From Clostridia bacterium (GTDB lineage Bacteria > Bacillota > Clostridia > Oscillospirales > CAG-272), in assembly GCA_017456545.1 (NCBI GenBank), contig JAFTJE010000006.1, positions 1-45,312 on the forward strand: 45,312 nucleotides of DNA, read 5' to 3'. A program made the position numbers and the translations under genes. Every line of letters starts with the position of its first letter. Position 1 is the first letter of the stretch. This document shows positions 34,835-44,575 of the stretch, in pieces. The notes below the pieces were generated by a model. It saw only the letters and a program-made list of their open reading frames with translations. It searched no databases and had not been told where the DNA came from.

Positions 34835-35580
34835 AATTTAATTTCAAGCTCAACAGGGCAGTGGTCACTTCCGAAAATGTCATTGTGTATCTCTGCACCG
34901 ATAAGCTTACCACGAAGGCTGTCGGAGACTATAAAATAATCAATTCTCCAGCCTGCGTTCTTTTCACGGGCACGGAACATATAGCTCCACCAGGAGTATT
35001 TTACCGTGTCGGGATGCATAAAACGGTAGGAATCCGTAAAGCCGGCAGCAAGAAGCTCTGTCATTTTTCCTCTTTCCTCGTAGGAAAAGCCTGCGTTACC
35101 TGTATTTGATTTCGGATTCTTTAAGTCAATTTCATTATGGGCAACATTAAGGTCACCACAGTAGATTACGGGCTTTTTATTATCAAGCTCTGTAAGATAT
35201 GCCCTCATATCATCCTCAAATTCCATACGGTAGTCAATACGCTTAAGCTCATTCTGTGCATTGGGCACATAGGCACAGACAAGATAAAAGCTCTCGTACT
35301 CGAGAGTAATAACTCTGCCCTCGTCCATATGCTTACCGTTTATGCCATATCGGACGCATAAGGGCTCTTTTTTTGTGAAAACAGCAGTGCCCGAATATCC
35401 ACGCCTTTCAGCACTGAAAAAGTAAGAAAAATATCCCTCCGGCTCAAAGTCTGCCTGTCCCGGCTGCATCTTAGTCTCCTGCAAGCAGAAAAAATCTGCG
35501 TTAAGATTGTTAAATGCGTCGGCAAAGCCCTTTGTAAGGGCTGAACGGAAGCCGTTTACATTCCAAGATATAAACCTCAT
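34831..35580 (-). CDS. xth: Exodeoxyribonuclease III
   Basis: The 249-residue enzyme repairs abasic sites and trims 3' ends. I chose the ATG at 35580, with GGAGG eight bases upstream; the longer frame would need a TTG inside that site. Catalytic residues of the family are present: Asn7 in SWNVNG, Glu35 in LQETK, the CGDLNVAH segment and the terminal GSDHCPVEL. Magnesium-dependent action in the cytoplasm is expected. It lies 44 bases after pflA on the same strand, with a hairpin between them. Confidence 0.93.
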   Translation of the reverse strand: MRFISWNVNGFRSALTKGFADAFNNLNADFFCLQETKMQPGQADFEPEGYFSYFFSAERRGYSGTAVFTKKEPLCVRYGINGKHMDEGRVITLEYESFYLVCAYVPNAQNELKRIDYRMEFEDDMRAYLTELDNKKPVIYCGDLNVAHNEIDLKNPKSNTGNAGFSYEERGKMTELLAAGFTDSYRFMHPDTVKYSWWSYMFRAREKNAGWRIDYFIVSDSLRGKLIGAEIHNDIFGSDHCPVELEIKL

Positions 35581-35613
35581 AGTATAATCCTCCAATATCC
35601 TTCAAGGTTATAG

Positions 35614-35640
35614 ATAAAGGCACTTTATAAAAGTGCCTTT
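35614..35640 (-). terminator. Hairpin overlapping the end of pflA
   Basis: AAAGGCACTTT (35617-35627) pairs with AAAGTGCCTTT (35630-35640). On the minus strand TTTATCT follows, a weak tail, so it may give partial read-through into xth. Confidence 0.6.
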
Positions 35641-36329
35641 AATTTTTTAATTGTATCCTTTGAGCACTCCGGAGTATCCTTTAAGGGGAACTCAATTCCA
35701 AGGGCTTTATACTTTTGTGTACAAAGCTTACGGAAGGGGAGAAGCTCTATTTTTTCGTATTCTATATCAGAAAGCAAATCCTTTATAGCAAGTATGCTTT
35801 CCTCCGTGTCGGTCATGCCCGGGACTACCACATGGCGAATAATAACATTTACGCCCATTTTATTGCATAGCCTGAGAAATTCAAGGGTGTTTTTAAGGCT
35901 ACCCCCAACACGCTTAAGATACATTTCCTCAGTAGGGAACTTAATATCGCAAAGCACGGTGTCCGTGTGCTCAAGCACTCTTTCAACAGCTTTATCGGGC
36001 TTTATTCCCGCTGTGTCAAGACAGGTATTTATACCACGGCTGCGGAGAAGCTTGAAGAGCTCGGCCACAAATTCTCCCTGGCATAGTGGCTCACCTCCCG
36101 AGACGGTAACACCGCCCTTTTCTCCGAAATATGTACGGTATCTGACTGCCTTGTCAGCTACCTGTAACGGAGAATAGGGTATCCCACCGGAAAACTCACG
36201 GGTGTCGGGATTATGGCAGTAGGGACAACGGTAGGGACAGCCCTGCATAAAGACTATAAATCTTATGCCGGGACCGTCAACCGCACCTAAGCTGTTAAAG
36301 GAATGTATATATCCAACAGAATCTTTCAT
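35625..36329 (-). CDS. pflA: Pyruvate formate-lyase activating enzyme
   Basis: This 234-residue radical SAM enzyme makes the glycyl radical in PflB. I chose the ATG at 36329, because MKDSVGYIHSFNSLG then VDGPGIRF aligns with the usual start; a further ATG at 36368 would overlap pflB. The iron-sulfur cluster motif CPYRCPYCHN has Cys31, Cys35 and Cys38, and GGVTVSGGEPL is the SAM-binding segment. The ATG lies one base after the pflB stop, so the two genes are translationally close. Length is slightly shorter than in E. coli, as usual. Confidence 0.95.
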   Translation of the reverse strand: MKDSVGYIHSFNSLGAVDGPGIRFIVFMQGCPYRCPYCHNPDTREFSGGIPYSPLQVADKAVRYRTYFGEKGGVTVSGGEPLCQGEFVAELFKLLRSRGINTCLDTAGIKPDKAVERVLEHTDTVLCDIKFPTEEMYLKRVGGSLKNTLEFLRLCNKMGVNVIIRHVVVPGMTDTEESILAIKDLLSDIEYEKIELLPFRKLCTQKYKALGIEFPLKDTPECSKDTIKKLKALL

Positions 36330-36330
36330 C

Positions 36331-38559
36331 TTACATTTCGTTATGGAAGGTTCTTGCAATAACCTCATCCTGCTGAGCCTTTGAAAGCTTATGGAAGTTT
36401 ACTGCATAGCCGGATACACGGATAGTAAGGTTAGGATATTTTTCGGGATGCTTAGCTGCATCAAGGAGCATCTCACGGTGGAATACATTTACATTGATAT
36501 GCTGTGCCTTCTGACCGAAGTATCCGTCGATGATGGAGCAGAGGTTAGCATATCTGTTTTCGTCATCGTTACCGAGGGCAGAGGGAACTATGCAGAAGGT
36601 ATTGGAAATACCGTCCTTACATACATCGTAGGAAAGCTTGGCAACGGAATTAAGAGAAGCAAGAGCTCCACTGGAATCTCTGCCGTGCATTGGGTTAGCA
36701 CCTGGGGCAAAGGGCTCACCTAAGCGTCTGCCGTCGGGAGTGTTACCGGTCTTCTTACCGTATACCACATTGGAAGTGATTGTAAGAATGGAAAGAGTAT
36801 GCTCAGCACCTCTGTATGTGGGTATCTTTTTAAGCTCGTTATAGAATTTCTCAACCTGCTCCTTAGCAATAAGGTCGGCACGGTCATCGTCATTACCGTA
36901 TTTGGGGAAGTCACCCTCTGTTACATAATCGGTAATAAGTCCTGTTTCGTCACGGACAACCCTTACCTTAGCGTGCTTGATAGCAGAGAGGGAGTCTGCG
37001 AGAACGGAAAGTCCTGCTATACCGAACGCCATATAACGGTGCACCTCGGTATCGTGAAGAGCCATCTGAATCTTCTCATATGCGTACTTATCGTGCATAA
37101 AATGAATCATATTCATAGCCTTAACATAGGTCTTGGCAAGCCATGGACGGTACTCGTCCATAAGCTTAAGAACAGTATCATAGTCAAGGTATTCACCCTC
37201 AAAGCGATTGCCGGCAGGAGCAACCTGCTCACCACTCTTTTCGTCACGGCCACCGTTTAAGCTCATAAGAAGAAGCTTAACAAGGTTAGCTCTCGCACCG
37301 AAGAACTGCATATCCTTACCGACTCTCATGGCGGAAACGCAGCAGGCAATAGCATAATCGTCTCCGTATACGGGACGCATTACATCGTCGTTTTCATACT
37401 GGATAGAGTCAGTATCGCAGGAAACCTTGGCTGCAAATCTCTTAAAGCCCTTCGGCAGTCTCTGAGACCAGAGCACGGTAAGATTAGGCTCGGCAGAGGG
37501 ATTGAGATTATAAAGGGTGTTAAGAATACGGAATGAGTTTTTGGTTACAAGAGTTCTTCCGTCATCACCCATACCACCGATGGATTCTGTAATCCACATG
37601 GGGTCGCCTGCAAAGAGGTCATTGTATTCGGGTGTACGGAGGTGTCTTGCCATACGGAGCTTCATTACGAAATCGTCGATAAACTCCTGAATCTGGCATT
37701 CTGTATAAACACCGTTCTTAAGGTCTCTTTCAAAGTAAATGTCAAGGAAGGTAGATGTTCTTCCAAGGGACATAGCAGCACCGTTCTGCTCCTTGATAGC
37801 ACCAAGGTAGCCGAAATAGAGCCACTGTATAGCCTCACGGGAATCCTTCGCAGGCTCGGAAATATCGTATCCGTAGGATTTTGCCATTTCCTTGAGCTCG
37901 TTTAAGGATTTAAGCTGCCAATAAAGCTCTTCGATATTACGGATATCATCCTGGGAAACATCCATATCGGCAATAGCGTTCTTATCCTTCATTTTCTCGG
38001 CAATAAGACGGTCAACGCCGTAGAGAGCAACACGACGGTAGTCACCTATAATTCTTCCCCTGCCGTAAGCATCGGGAAGACCTGTGATAATACCTGTATG
38101 TCTTGCCTTTCTTATATCCTTTGAGTAAACGGAGAATACACCATCGTTGTGTGTTGTTCTGTACTGAAACTCGTTTTCTACCTTATGGGAAAGGTGATAG
38201 CCATAAGCCTCACATGCTTTTCTTGTCATGTTAAGACCGCCAAAGGGATTAACAGCACGGCGAAGAGCCTTATCTGTCTGCAATCCCACAATAAGCTCAT
38301 TATCCTTATCAAGATATCCGGGTGCAAAGGCTGTAAGCCCTGTTACGGTTTCTGTATCTATGGAGTAAACTCCTCCTCTTGATATTTCGGTAGCTAAGCG
38401 AGCCTCAAATTTTTCATTAAGTGCTTTAGTTCTCTCTGTGGGACCACAAAGAAAGCTCTCATCACCCTCATAGGGAGTGTAATTAAGCTGGATAAAATCT
38501 CTTACATTTATTTCATCCTGCCATTTTCCGGCAACAAAGCCGTTCCACTGTTCAAACAT
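36331..38559 (-). CDS. pflB: Formate C-acetyltransferase (pyruvate formate-lyase)
   Basis: This 742-residue glycyl-radical enzyme splits pyruvate plus CoA into acetyl-CoA and formate under anaerobic conditions. The catalytic pair Cys406-Cys407 stands in IACCVSAM and the radical Gly717 in RVSGYAV near the C-terminus. The length matches the true Pfl group rather than glycerol dehydratases. It is followed directly by pflA. The leader contains a ZTP riboswitch, so expression should rise when the folate/one-carbon pool is low. Its GAAAGGAG site is strong. Confidence 0.98.
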   Translation of the reverse strand: MFEQWNGFVAGKWQDEINVRDFIQLNYTPYEGDESFLCGPTERTKALNEKFEARLATEISRGGVYSIDTETVTGLTAFAPGYLDKDNELIVGLQTDKALRRAVNPFGGLNMTRKACEAYGYHLSHKVENEFQYRTTHNDGVFSVYSKDIRKARHTGIITGLPDAYGRGRIIGDYRRVALYGVDRLIAEKMKDKNAIADMDVSQDDIRNIEELYWQLKSLNELKEMAKSYGYDISEPAKDSREAIQWLYFGYLGAIKEQNGAAMSLGRTSTFLDIYFERDLKNGVYTECQIQEFIDDFVMKLRMARHLRTPEYNDLFAGDPMWITESIGGMGDDGRTLVTKNSFRILNTLYNLNPSAEPNLTVLWSQRLPKGFKRFAAKVSCDTDSIQYENDDVMRPVYGDDYAIACCVSAMRVGKDMQFFGARANLVKLLLMSLNGGRDEKSGEQVAPAGNRFEGEYLDYDTVLKLMDEYRPWLAKTYVKAMNMIHFMHDKYAYEKIQMALHDTEVHRYMAFGIAGLSVLADSLSAIKHAKVRVVRDETGLITDYVTEGDFPKYGNDDDRADLIAKEQVEKFYNELKKIPTYRGAEHTLSILTITSNVVYGKKTGNTPDGRRLGEPFAPGANPMHGRDSSGALASLNSVAKLSYDVCKDGISNTFCIVPSALGNDDENRYANLCSIIDGYFGQKAQHINVNVFHREMLLDAAKHPEKYPNLTIRVSGYAVNFHKLSKAQQDEVIARTFHNEM

Positions 38560-38610
38560 TTTAGATACTCCTTTCTTTTCCGGCGTGTGATTACCTTCCG
38601 ACTGTGGGAC

Positions 38611-38724
38611 AAAAAAGCAACACTATTCCATAGAGGAAAAGTGTTGCCCAGACGGTCGGCTATGCTTCAACGAACTTCACCGTGTTAATCACAACAAGCA
38701 ACTCTTGTTTTCCGCCAGAAGTTC
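38611..38724 (-). promoter_or_regulatory. ZTP riboswitch (pfl motif) with terminator, in front of pflB
   Basis: On the minus strand the conserved 5' part CTGGCGGAA (from 38718) and 3' part GCCGACCGTCTGGGC (38660-38646) mark the pfl motif, which senses ZTP/ZMP. A terminator follows: GCAACACT (38647-38640) pairs with AGTGTTGC (38624-38617), then TTTTTT (38616-38611). The terminator stem shares GC with the end of the aptamer, so binding of ZTP should prevent termination and turn pflB on. The fold is read from the sequence; ligand and direction come from the known family. Confidence 0.85.
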
Positions 38725-38746
38725 TTTATTCATCGTTTATACTAAT

Positions 38747-38775
38747 ACTATACCATATTAATCACCGATTGTCAA
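38747..38775 (-). promoter_or_regulatory. sigma-A promoter of pflB, TTGACA-17-TATAGT
   Basis: On the minus strand TTGACA (38770-38775) and TATAGT (38747-38752) are 17 bases apart. Transcription starts near 38740, just before the aptamer. Confidence 0.88.
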
Positions 38776-38831
38776 GAAATTTTTGACCGTGAGTTAAATT
38801 TCAATTATTTGCACAAAAAAAACCGTACTTA

Positions 38832-38860
38832 TTGTTTTTTTCTTTGCATTGTGATAAAAT
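38832..38860 (+). promoter_or_regulatory. sigma-A promoter, TTGTTT-17-TAAAAT
   Basis: TTGTTT (38832-38837) and TAAAAT (38855-38860) are 17 bases apart, divergent from the pflB promoter. It drives the FAD oxidoreductase and ADP-ribosylglycohydrolase genes. Confidence 0.7.
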
Positions 38861-38895
38861 GATTAAAATAAGTAAATGAATTCAGGGAGGCAGAT

Positions 38896-40167
38896 ATGCT
38901 TTACATAGAGAAGGAAAGACAGTTGCCTGTAAACGATGAATATGATGTGATTGTTGTGGGCTCGGGCCCATCTGGTATCGGTGCATCCTTGAGTGCCGGT
39001 ATGATGGGTGCAAAGGTTCTTTTAATAGAAAGCCAGGGCTCTGTGGGAGGTATTTCCACAAGTGGACTTATGAGCCATTTTACAGGTCATGTACACAGTA
39101 ATCTGTATCAGGAGCTTCTTCGCCGTTCTGCCCTTCATAACACATTCAAAAGAGGGCTTAAGACAGTTACCATAGATCCCGAAATGCTGAAAATCACTTA
39201 TTACGAGGTGTTAAAGCTTGCAAGAGTAGACATTCTTCTTTACACATTTGCTTGTGATACTATTGTGGAAAACAATAAGGTAAAGGGAATTATCTGTGAA
39301 AGCAAGTCGGGAAGAGTGGCATATTTTGCGAAGGTGATTATTGACTGCACGGGCGATGGCGACATTGCGTATAAGGCAGGGGCAGAGTATTATATGGGCA
39401 GAGAAGAGGATGGCAGAATGCAGCCTGCTACTCTTATGTTCAAAATAGGAGGAGTTGATTACGAGAGGGCAATTTTTCCCCCTTCCTTCGAAACAACTGT
39501 TGAGGTTCCCGCAGGGGAAATACAGGATCTGGGTAAGAAAAATCTTCCATTTCCTGCAGGTCATGTTCTTCTTTACGGCTCCACATTACCCGGAGTGGTA
39601 ACTGTAAATATGACCAATGTAACGGGAATCGACGGTACTAAGGCAGAGGATCTGACAAGAGCAGAGCTTGCTTGCAGGTCGCAGATGGAGCCTATTGTGG
39701 AGTTCTTACGCAAGTATGCTCCAGGATATGAAAAATGCTATATTATCAGTGCGGCATCCCTTATCGGTATAAGGGAAACAAGGCACTTCAAGGGCGTTAA
39801 GACCCTCCATTCACACAGTATAGCAGAGGCAGAGCAGTTTGAGGACTGGGTAGTGCGTGATGCTCACTTTAATTTTGATATTCACAATCTTGATGGCTTC
39901 GGTCTTGACCCGAGAGGGTGTCAGCATCATTTCCATCAGATGGACGGATATACAATTCCTTACGGATGTCTTGTGCCGGAAAGGATTGACGGACTTCTGC
40001 TCTCGGGCAGAAATATATCCGGTACACACAAGGCTCATTCCAGCTTCCGTGCTATGCCTATCTGTCTTGCCATAGGAGAGGCGTGTGGAATTGCCTCGGC
40101 TTTATCGGTAAGAAAGGGAATAGAGCTGAGGGATGTAGACCCCAAGGATATTCAGAAATATTTATGA
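38896..40167 (+). CDS. FAD-dependent oxidoreductase (FAD_oxidored family)
   Basis: The 423-residue protein has a dinucleotide-binding motif VVGSGPSGIG (20-29) and the acidic IES end of the second strand (IESQGSVGG). A second FAD contact lies in DCTGDGDIAYKAGA near residue 150, and the C-terminal LLLSGRNISGTHKAHSS segment closes the FAD site. This is the FAD_oxidored (PF12831) pattern. It starts after GGGAGG and ends 12 bases before an ADP-ribosylglycohydrolase-like gene. The substrate is unknown, possibly a sugar or acid metabolite. Confidence 0.88.
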   Translation: MLYIEKERQLPVNDEYDVIVVGSGPSGIGASLSAGMMGAKVLLIESQGSVGGISTSGLMSHFTGHVHSNLYQELLRRSALHNTFKRGLKTVTIDPEMLKITYYEVLKLARVDILLYTFACDTIVENNKVKGIICESKSGRVAYFAKVIIDCTGDGDIAYKAGAEYYMGREEDGRMQPATLMFKIGGVDYERAIFPPSFETTVEVPAGEIQDLGKKNLPFPAGHVLLYGSTLPGVVTVNMTNVTGIDGTKAEDLTRAELACRSQMEPIVEFLRKYAPGYEKCYIISAASLIGIRETRHFKGVKTLHSHSIAEAEQFEDWVVRDAHFNFDIHNLDGFGLDPRGCQHHFHQMDGYTIPYGCLVPERIDGLLLSGRNISGTHKAHSSFRAMPICLAIGEACGIASALSVRKGIELRDVDPKDIQKYL

Positions 40168-40179
40168 AGGAGAAAATAT

Positions 40180-41529
40180 ATGCCAGGATACGCAGATTAT
40201 AAAAAGCTTTTTTGCGAGGAATACAAAACCCTTCTGTGGGAGGGCTATGACCCCGAAAAATACATAGTAAACGATGTGGACAGTCCCGATTTCTGTCCCG
40301 ACCCCAAGACAGCTGATACTTATCCCACAGGGGATGATTTCTGGCGTCGTCCTTATGAAAATCTTTGCAAGGTAATGGATACTCCCATAAGAGAGGGCTA
40401 TCCATATGTGGAGCCAAACGGCTTTGAGGAGATAATGAAGGAGGCAATAAAATCCCCCGAAATGAAGCCGCTTTCCGACGAGGAGTACAAAAAAAGACTT
40501 TACGGTGCCTTTTTTGGAAGATGTGCCTCCGTTATTCTCGGTAAGCCTCTCGAAATGGGACTTACAAAACAATTCATAAGGGAATATCTCGAAAGCGTTA
40601 ATGAATATCCCTTGAATGATTTTGTTTCGGCAAGAAGCGAGAAGCTCGATTTTACTCTTCGTGAGGACTGTGTATACAGTACAAAGGGAAATGTTAAATT
40701 CGCACAGAGTGACGATGATATCAACTACACCCTTCTCGGACTTTTACTTGTTGAAAAGCACGGTCTTGATATCGAGCCCTGGATGATAGGTGATAACTGG
40801 GCAAACAATATACCGTTTTATTGGTGCTGGTGTGCCTCCCGTGTTGCATACTACCATCTTGTAAACGGCACAATACCCGTAGAAAAAATCCCTTACACGC
40901 TGAATCCGTGGAGAGAGTGCATTGACGGTCAGATAAGAACAGATATCTGGGGATATGTTTTCCCCGCTAAGCATTATGAGGCTTGCAAATACGCCCATCT
41001 GGACACCTCATACAGCTTAACCAAAAACGGTATCTACGGTGGAATGTTTGTGGCAGGAGCACTTTCCTGTGCTTTATCGGAGAATCCCACGGTTGATAGA
41101 ATAATTGATGCAGGTCTTGCCTCCATACCGAAAAAATCAAGACTCTATGAGGCTATAGAAAATGTACGCAATTGGTACAGGGAGACAAAGGATTGGCAGG
41201 CTACAGCTGACAGACTCTTAGAAGAGTACAAGGAGATCCCCTGTGAGGGAACAATAAATAATATGGCAGTGGTAGCTCTTGGAATTATAGCAGGCGAGCT
41301 TGAATATACAAAGAGCATTACAATAGCTACAATGTGCGGTCTTGATACAGACTGTAACGCAGGTACTGTTGGCTCTATTGTAGGTGCTGCTGTTGGCATT
41401 GACGGTATAGAGAAGCGTTGGTATGAGCCCTTGAATGACACAATAAAGAGTGTAGTGGCATCCGTTGGAGAGTGCAAAATCTCCGATATCTGCGAGAGAA
41501 TTATCAAGGCAAAAGAGAAGGTTAACTAA
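40180..41529 (+). CDS. ADP-ribosylglycohydrolase-family protein
   Basis: The 449-residue protein has the family's magnesium-binding features: GAFFGRCASVILGKPLEMG (109-127), SDDDINYT (177-184, for the usual DDT motif) and GLDTDCNAG (387-395). These match PF03747, which removes ADP-ribose or related groups. The first 100 residues are an extension not typical of the family. Being directly behind an FAD oxidoreductase suggests that the real substrate may be a sugar-like metabolite rather than a protein. This is inference. Confidence 0.87.
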   Translation: MPGYADYKKLFCEEYKTLLWEGYDPEKYIVNDVDSPDFCPDPKTADTYPTGDDFWRRPYENLCKVMDTPIREGYPYVEPNGFEEIMKEAIKSPEMKPLSDEEYKKRLYGAFFGRCASVILGKPLEMGLTKQFIREYLESVNEYPLNDFVSARSEKLDFTLREDCVYSTKGNVKFAQSDDDINYTLLGLLLVEKHGLDIEPWMIGDNWANNIPFYWCWCASRVAYYHLVNGTIPVEKIPYTLNPWRECIDGQIRTDIWGYVFPAKHYEACKYAHLDTSYSLTKNGIYGGMFVAGALSCALSENPTVDRIIDAGLASIPKKSRLYEAIENVRNWYRETKDWQATADRLLEEYKEIPCEGTINNMAVVALGIIAGELEYTKSITIATMCGLDTDCNAGTVGSIVGAAVGIDGIEKRWYEPLNDTIKSVVASVGECKISDICERIIKAKEKVN

Positions 41530-41540
41530 CAAAAAATGCA

Positions 41541-41569
41541 AAAATCCCCGACACTGTGTCGGGGATTTC
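41541..41569. terminator. Bidirectional terminator
   Basis: AAATCCCCGACA (41542-41553) pairs with TGTCGGGGATTT (41557-41568). The minus strand has a TTTTTG tail, fitting the end of the dehydrogenase; the plus tail is weaker. Confidence 0.85.
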
Positions 41570-41570
41570 G

Positions 41571-42521
41571 CTATTTTGTTACTACATTTTTTGGATTATT
41601 ACTTAAAAACGCCTCGATATTTGAAAGGATAGTATCAAAGCATCTTGTTCTTGATTCAAAGGAGCCCCATGCCATATGAGGAGTTAAGCATACATTTTTG
41701 TTATCAAGCAGTGAATAGAAGGGATGGTCCTTGCCAAAGGGCTCTTTTGTAAATACATCACAGCCCATTCCACCGATCTTGCCGGAGATTACTGCTTCGC
41801 AAATAGCATTCTCATCCCACACGGCACCCCTTGCTACATTAACGATTATTACTCCGTTCTTCATTTTTGATATGGCATTTTTATCTATCATCCCTCTTGT
41901 TAAATCTGTAAGGGGACAGTGTATGGAGATTATATCCGATTCCTTTAAGAGAGTATCAAGGTCAACACACTCACAGCCCTCCTCGGGTTTGCGTTTGTTT
42001 ACTATTACACGGCAGCCGAAGGCATCGGCAATTTTTCCTACAGCCTTACCTATGTTACCGTAGCCGATAATACCCCAGGTTTTGCCGTAAAGCTCGTGAT
42101 ATACAGGTACAAGACAGTTGGCAACACCGTCAGATGTGTATCTGCCGGAGCTGACACACTCGGTGTATTCACTAAGATGTGTAGCAAGGGAGCAGACCAT
42201 GGATACAGTTACCTGTGCTACACATTGGCTTGAATATGCCGGAGTATTGGTAACTGTAATTCCACGCCCCATGCAGTAATCGATATCTATGTTATCATAT
42301 CCTGTGGCAGTTTCACAAATCAGCTTAAGTTTTTTTGCATTTTTAAGGACGGATTCGTTCATTTTGATCTTATTTACAATAACGATATCTGCGTCCTTAA
42401 TTCTTTCGGGTGCCTCCTCACGGGATGTGGTCTCGTATTTTACTACCGTTCCGTATTTTCCAGCCCCCGATAGGTCAAGGTCATAGCCCAGGGTAGCGTA
42501 GTCAAGTATAACTATTTTCAT
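41571..42521 (-). CDS. D-2-hydroxyacid dehydrogenase
   Basis: The 316-residue NAD-dependent enzyme has the Rossmann loop GYGNIG (153-158), and the catalytic set Arg231 (NVARGAV), Glu260 (TKEP) and His282 (TPHMAWG). These place it in the D-isomer-specific 2-hydroxyacid dehydrogenase family (glycerate or lactate dehydrogenase like). The cofactor-binding domain is central, with the catalytic domain split at both ends, as normal. It lies 12 bases after the SprT/YgjP-like gene. Exact substrate is not readable. Confidence 0.92.
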   Translation of the reverse strand: MKIVILDYATLGYDLDLSGAGKYGTVVKYETTSREEAPERIKDADIVIVNKIKMNESVLKNAKKLKLICETATGYDNIDIDYCMGRGITVTNTPAYSSQCVAQVTVSMVCSLATHLSEYTECVSSGRYTSDGVANCLVPVYHELYGKTWGIIGYGNIGKAVGKIADAFGCRVIVNKRKPEEGCECVDLDTLLKESDIISIHCPLTDLTRGMIDKNAISKMKNGVIIVNVARGAVWDENAICEAVISGKIGGMGCDVFTKEPFGKDHPFYSLLDNKNVCLTPHMAWGSFESRTRCFDTILSNIEAFLSNNPKNVVTK

Positions 42522-42533
42522 TTTTACCTCACA

Positions 42534-43055
42534 TTATTCTTCTGTGAATTTAAGAAGCCTTTTTCGTTCCATGTAGTCCGGCATATAGCTTTCCACAAGT
42601 GCCCAGAACGCCTTTGAATGGTTGTGATGCACAATATGGGCAAGCTCGTGTACGACCACATAATCAATAGCTCTTTCATCGTGCTCCATAAGTCGGCATG
42701 AAAAATTCAGCCTGTTGGCAGAGGAGCAGCTGCCAAATCTCGTTTTTGCCGAATTTATCGACACATGCTCGGGTATAATTCCCATAACAGCACTGTATTT
42801 TTCTACCTTCCTCGGTATTATTTCCTTTGCTATTGCTTTTAGCTTATCTAATTCCTCTTTTGTCGGCTCGGGGTGGCTCTCGTTTATCTTTTTTCGCTTT
42901 TCAAGATGAGAAATCAGCCACTCCTCGTGACTTTTTACAAATTCCTCTATTCTTTTTTTACTTGTTTTCATAGGAGCTCTTACTAAAACCTCTGCGGACA
43001 TTGTAATTTCCAGGGAGAGAGTCCTTCTTTTGGAATATATAACCGTAAATTTCAT
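42534..43055 (-). CDS. SprT/YgjP-like zinc metallopeptidase-fold protein (DUF45)
   Basis: The 173-residue protein has the zinc motif HELAH (136-140) and a third ligand His146 in NHSKAFW, then a helix ending YMPDYMERKRLL. This fits the DUF45/YgjP group (M48-like); a UTP pyrophosphatase role has been reported for YgjP. RFGSCSSANRLNFSCRL (106-122) is also family-typical. It starts after GGTGATG and opens a two-gene operon with the dehydrogenase. Confidence 0.9.
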   Translation of the reverse strand: MKFTVIYSKRRTLSLEITMSAEVLVRAPMKTSKKRIEEFVKSHEEWLISHLEKRKKINESHPEPTKEELDKLKAIAKEIIPRKVEKYSAVMGIIPEHVSINSAKTRFGSCSSANRLNFSCRLMEHDERAIDYVVVHELAHIVHHNHSKAFWALVESYMPDYMERKRLLKFTEE

Positions 43056-43070
43056 TTCATCACCGAAAAT

Positions 43071-43099
43071 ATTTTATCATATCACGCATTTTTTGTCAA
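43071..43099 (-). promoter_or_regulatory. sigma-A promoter, TTGACA-17-TAAAAT
   Basis: On the minus strand TTGACA (43094-43099) and TAAAAT (43071-43076) are 17 bases apart. It drives the YgjP-like gene and the dehydrogenase, divergent from smpB. Confidence 0.87.
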
Positions 43100-43119
43100 T
43101 ATAACTCTAAATTATCCTA

Positions 43120-43148
43120 TTGCAAATCTCTTAAATGTGTGTTATACT
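43120..43148 (+). promoter_or_regulatory. sigma-A promoter of smpB, TTGCAA-17-TATACT
   Basis: TTGCAA (43120-43125) and TATACT (43143-43148) are 17 bases apart, leaving a short leader before the smpB start at 43186. Confidence 0.82.
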
Positions 43149-43185
43149 ATATTTCGCTATTGATGTACAGGAAAGGAGAGCCCGT

Positions 43186-43656
43186 ATGGAAAAAAAGGCA
43201 CCGAGAATTATTGCACAAAACAGAAAAGCCTTTCACGACTATTTTATAATCGAAAAGTACGAGGCAGGTATTGTTCTTTTCGGTACAGAGGTCAAGTCCC
43301 TGCGTCTTGGACAGGTAAATCTTAAGGACTCTTATTGCAGAGTCTATGACGGAGAGCTGTATCTGATAGGCGTTCATATAAGCCCTTATGAAAAGGGAAA
43401 TACCTTTAATAAGGATGCATTGAGGGAAAGAAAGCTCCTTATGCATAAAAAGGAAATTATGAAGTTAAACGGCAGTGTTATGCGTGACGGATATTCATTA
43501 ATTCCGCTATCCCTTTATTTTTCAGGCTCTAAGGTTAAGGTAGAGCTTGGATTGTGTAAGGGTAAAAAGCTTTACGATAAGCGTGAAAGCGATGCTAAAA
43601 GGAGTGCACAAAGAACAATTGAGAGAGCAACTAAGGGCTCAGGAGGAGACGAATGA
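43186..43656 (+). CDS. smpB: SsrA-binding protein SmpB
   Basis: The product has 156 residues from the ATG at 43186 (AAGGAG seven bases upstream). It binds tmRNA and brings it to stalled ribosomes. RKAFHDYFI, the GTEVKSLR segment (about 33) and the C-terminal [10 protein letters not shown] (about 126) are all family signatures; the basic tail enters the ribosome. It overlaps the next gene by four bases (ATGA). The RNA partner ssrA is only about 900 bases downstream. Confidence 0.97.
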   Translation: MEKKAPRIIAQNRKAFHDYFIIEKYEAGIVLFGTEVKSLRLGQVNLKDSYCRVYDGELYLIGVHISPYEKGNTFNKDALRERKLLMHKKEIMKLNGSVMRDGYSLIPLSLYFSGSKVKVELGLCKGKKLYDKRESDAKRSAQRTIERATKGSGGDE

Positions 43657-44546
43657 TGAGAGAATATGTAGTTGATTTTCTAAAGGATTTTGATTATCCC
43701 GAGGAGGCATCTAAGGAGCTTATTGAGGCTTACGATACACTTATCGGAGACGAGTATTGTAAGAATGAGCTTGACAGACTTATAAAGCTTTATGAGGAAA
43801 ACAAAGACCTCGATTACGGTGTGATTTTTAAGTCTACTCCCGAGATGGAAAAGAAATGCGGAGTACATCATTATAAGAGTGAGCTTCTTGTGTTTATCTG
43901 CTATTCAAAGCACTTAAAGGAGCTTTATGTGGCAGAGAGAATTGATGAGAGCATCTGGTTCAACAGCATGCTGGACCTCAAGTACAAGCTTTTTGAGTGT
44001 AAGGCTGTTAAAAATATGTGGGGCTCCTTTGTTGCGTGGTGGTTCCCCGGATTTTTCAACCTTACAAGATTTGCTCTCGGCAGATTGCAGTTTGAAACAT
44101 GCAAGTATGACCAGAAGGATTATACAAAGGACGGTAAGACGGTTAAGACGGGAGATACAGTAATCGGTGTACATATTCCCAGGACCTTGACACCTCTTGA
44201 TAAGCCCTCATATGATAAGGCATTTGATATGGCAAGAGAGTTCTTTAAGGATAAGCTTGGAGATACGCCAATGGCATTTACATGCTGTAGCTGGCTCCTT
44301 TATCCCGATAATCTTGACATTCTTCCCGAAAAGTCAAATGTAAGAAGGTTTATGCTTGAATTTGATATAATAAATCAGTATGATGACAAGCCGGGACAGT
44401 ATGCCGATATGTGGCGTCTTTTCGATATGGACTACACAGGTAATTTTGATGACTATCCCGAGGATTCCTCGCTTCGCCGTGCATTCAAGGCTCACTTGAA
44501 GAACGGTGGAAAGACAGGCGAGGGCTACGGAATATTCTTTGCATAA
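43653..44546 (+). CDS. GNAT-like acyltransferase-domain protein (NAT_N/GNAT_C type)
   Basis: The 297-residue protein resembles the clostridial family with an acyltransferase-like N-part (DUF5596) and a GNAT-like C-terminal domain. Key segments are [22 protein letters not shown] (written here as a landmark near residue 172) and [21 protein letters not shown] near 208. No signal or membrane segment is seen. It starts inside the smpB stop (ATGA overlap) with AGGAGGAG and ends just before ssrA. The reaction is unknown. Confidence 0.75.
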   Translation: MMREYVVDFLKDFDYPEEASKELIEAYDTLIGDEYCKNELDRLIKLYEENKDLDYGVIFKSTPEMEKKCGVHHYKSELLVFICYSKHLKELYVAERIDESIWFNSMLDLKYKLFECKAVKNMWGSFVAWWFPGFFNLTRFALGRLQFETCKYDQKDYTKDGKTVKTGDTVIGVHIPRTLTPLDKPSYDKAFDMAREFFKDKLGDTPMAFTCCSWLLYPDNLDILPEKSNVRRFMLEFDIINQYDDKPGQYADMWRLFDMDYTGNFDDYPEDSSLRRAFKAHLKNGGKTGEGYGIFFA

Positions 44547-44575
44547 TAAAATCCCCACTCATTGTGGGGAAATAT

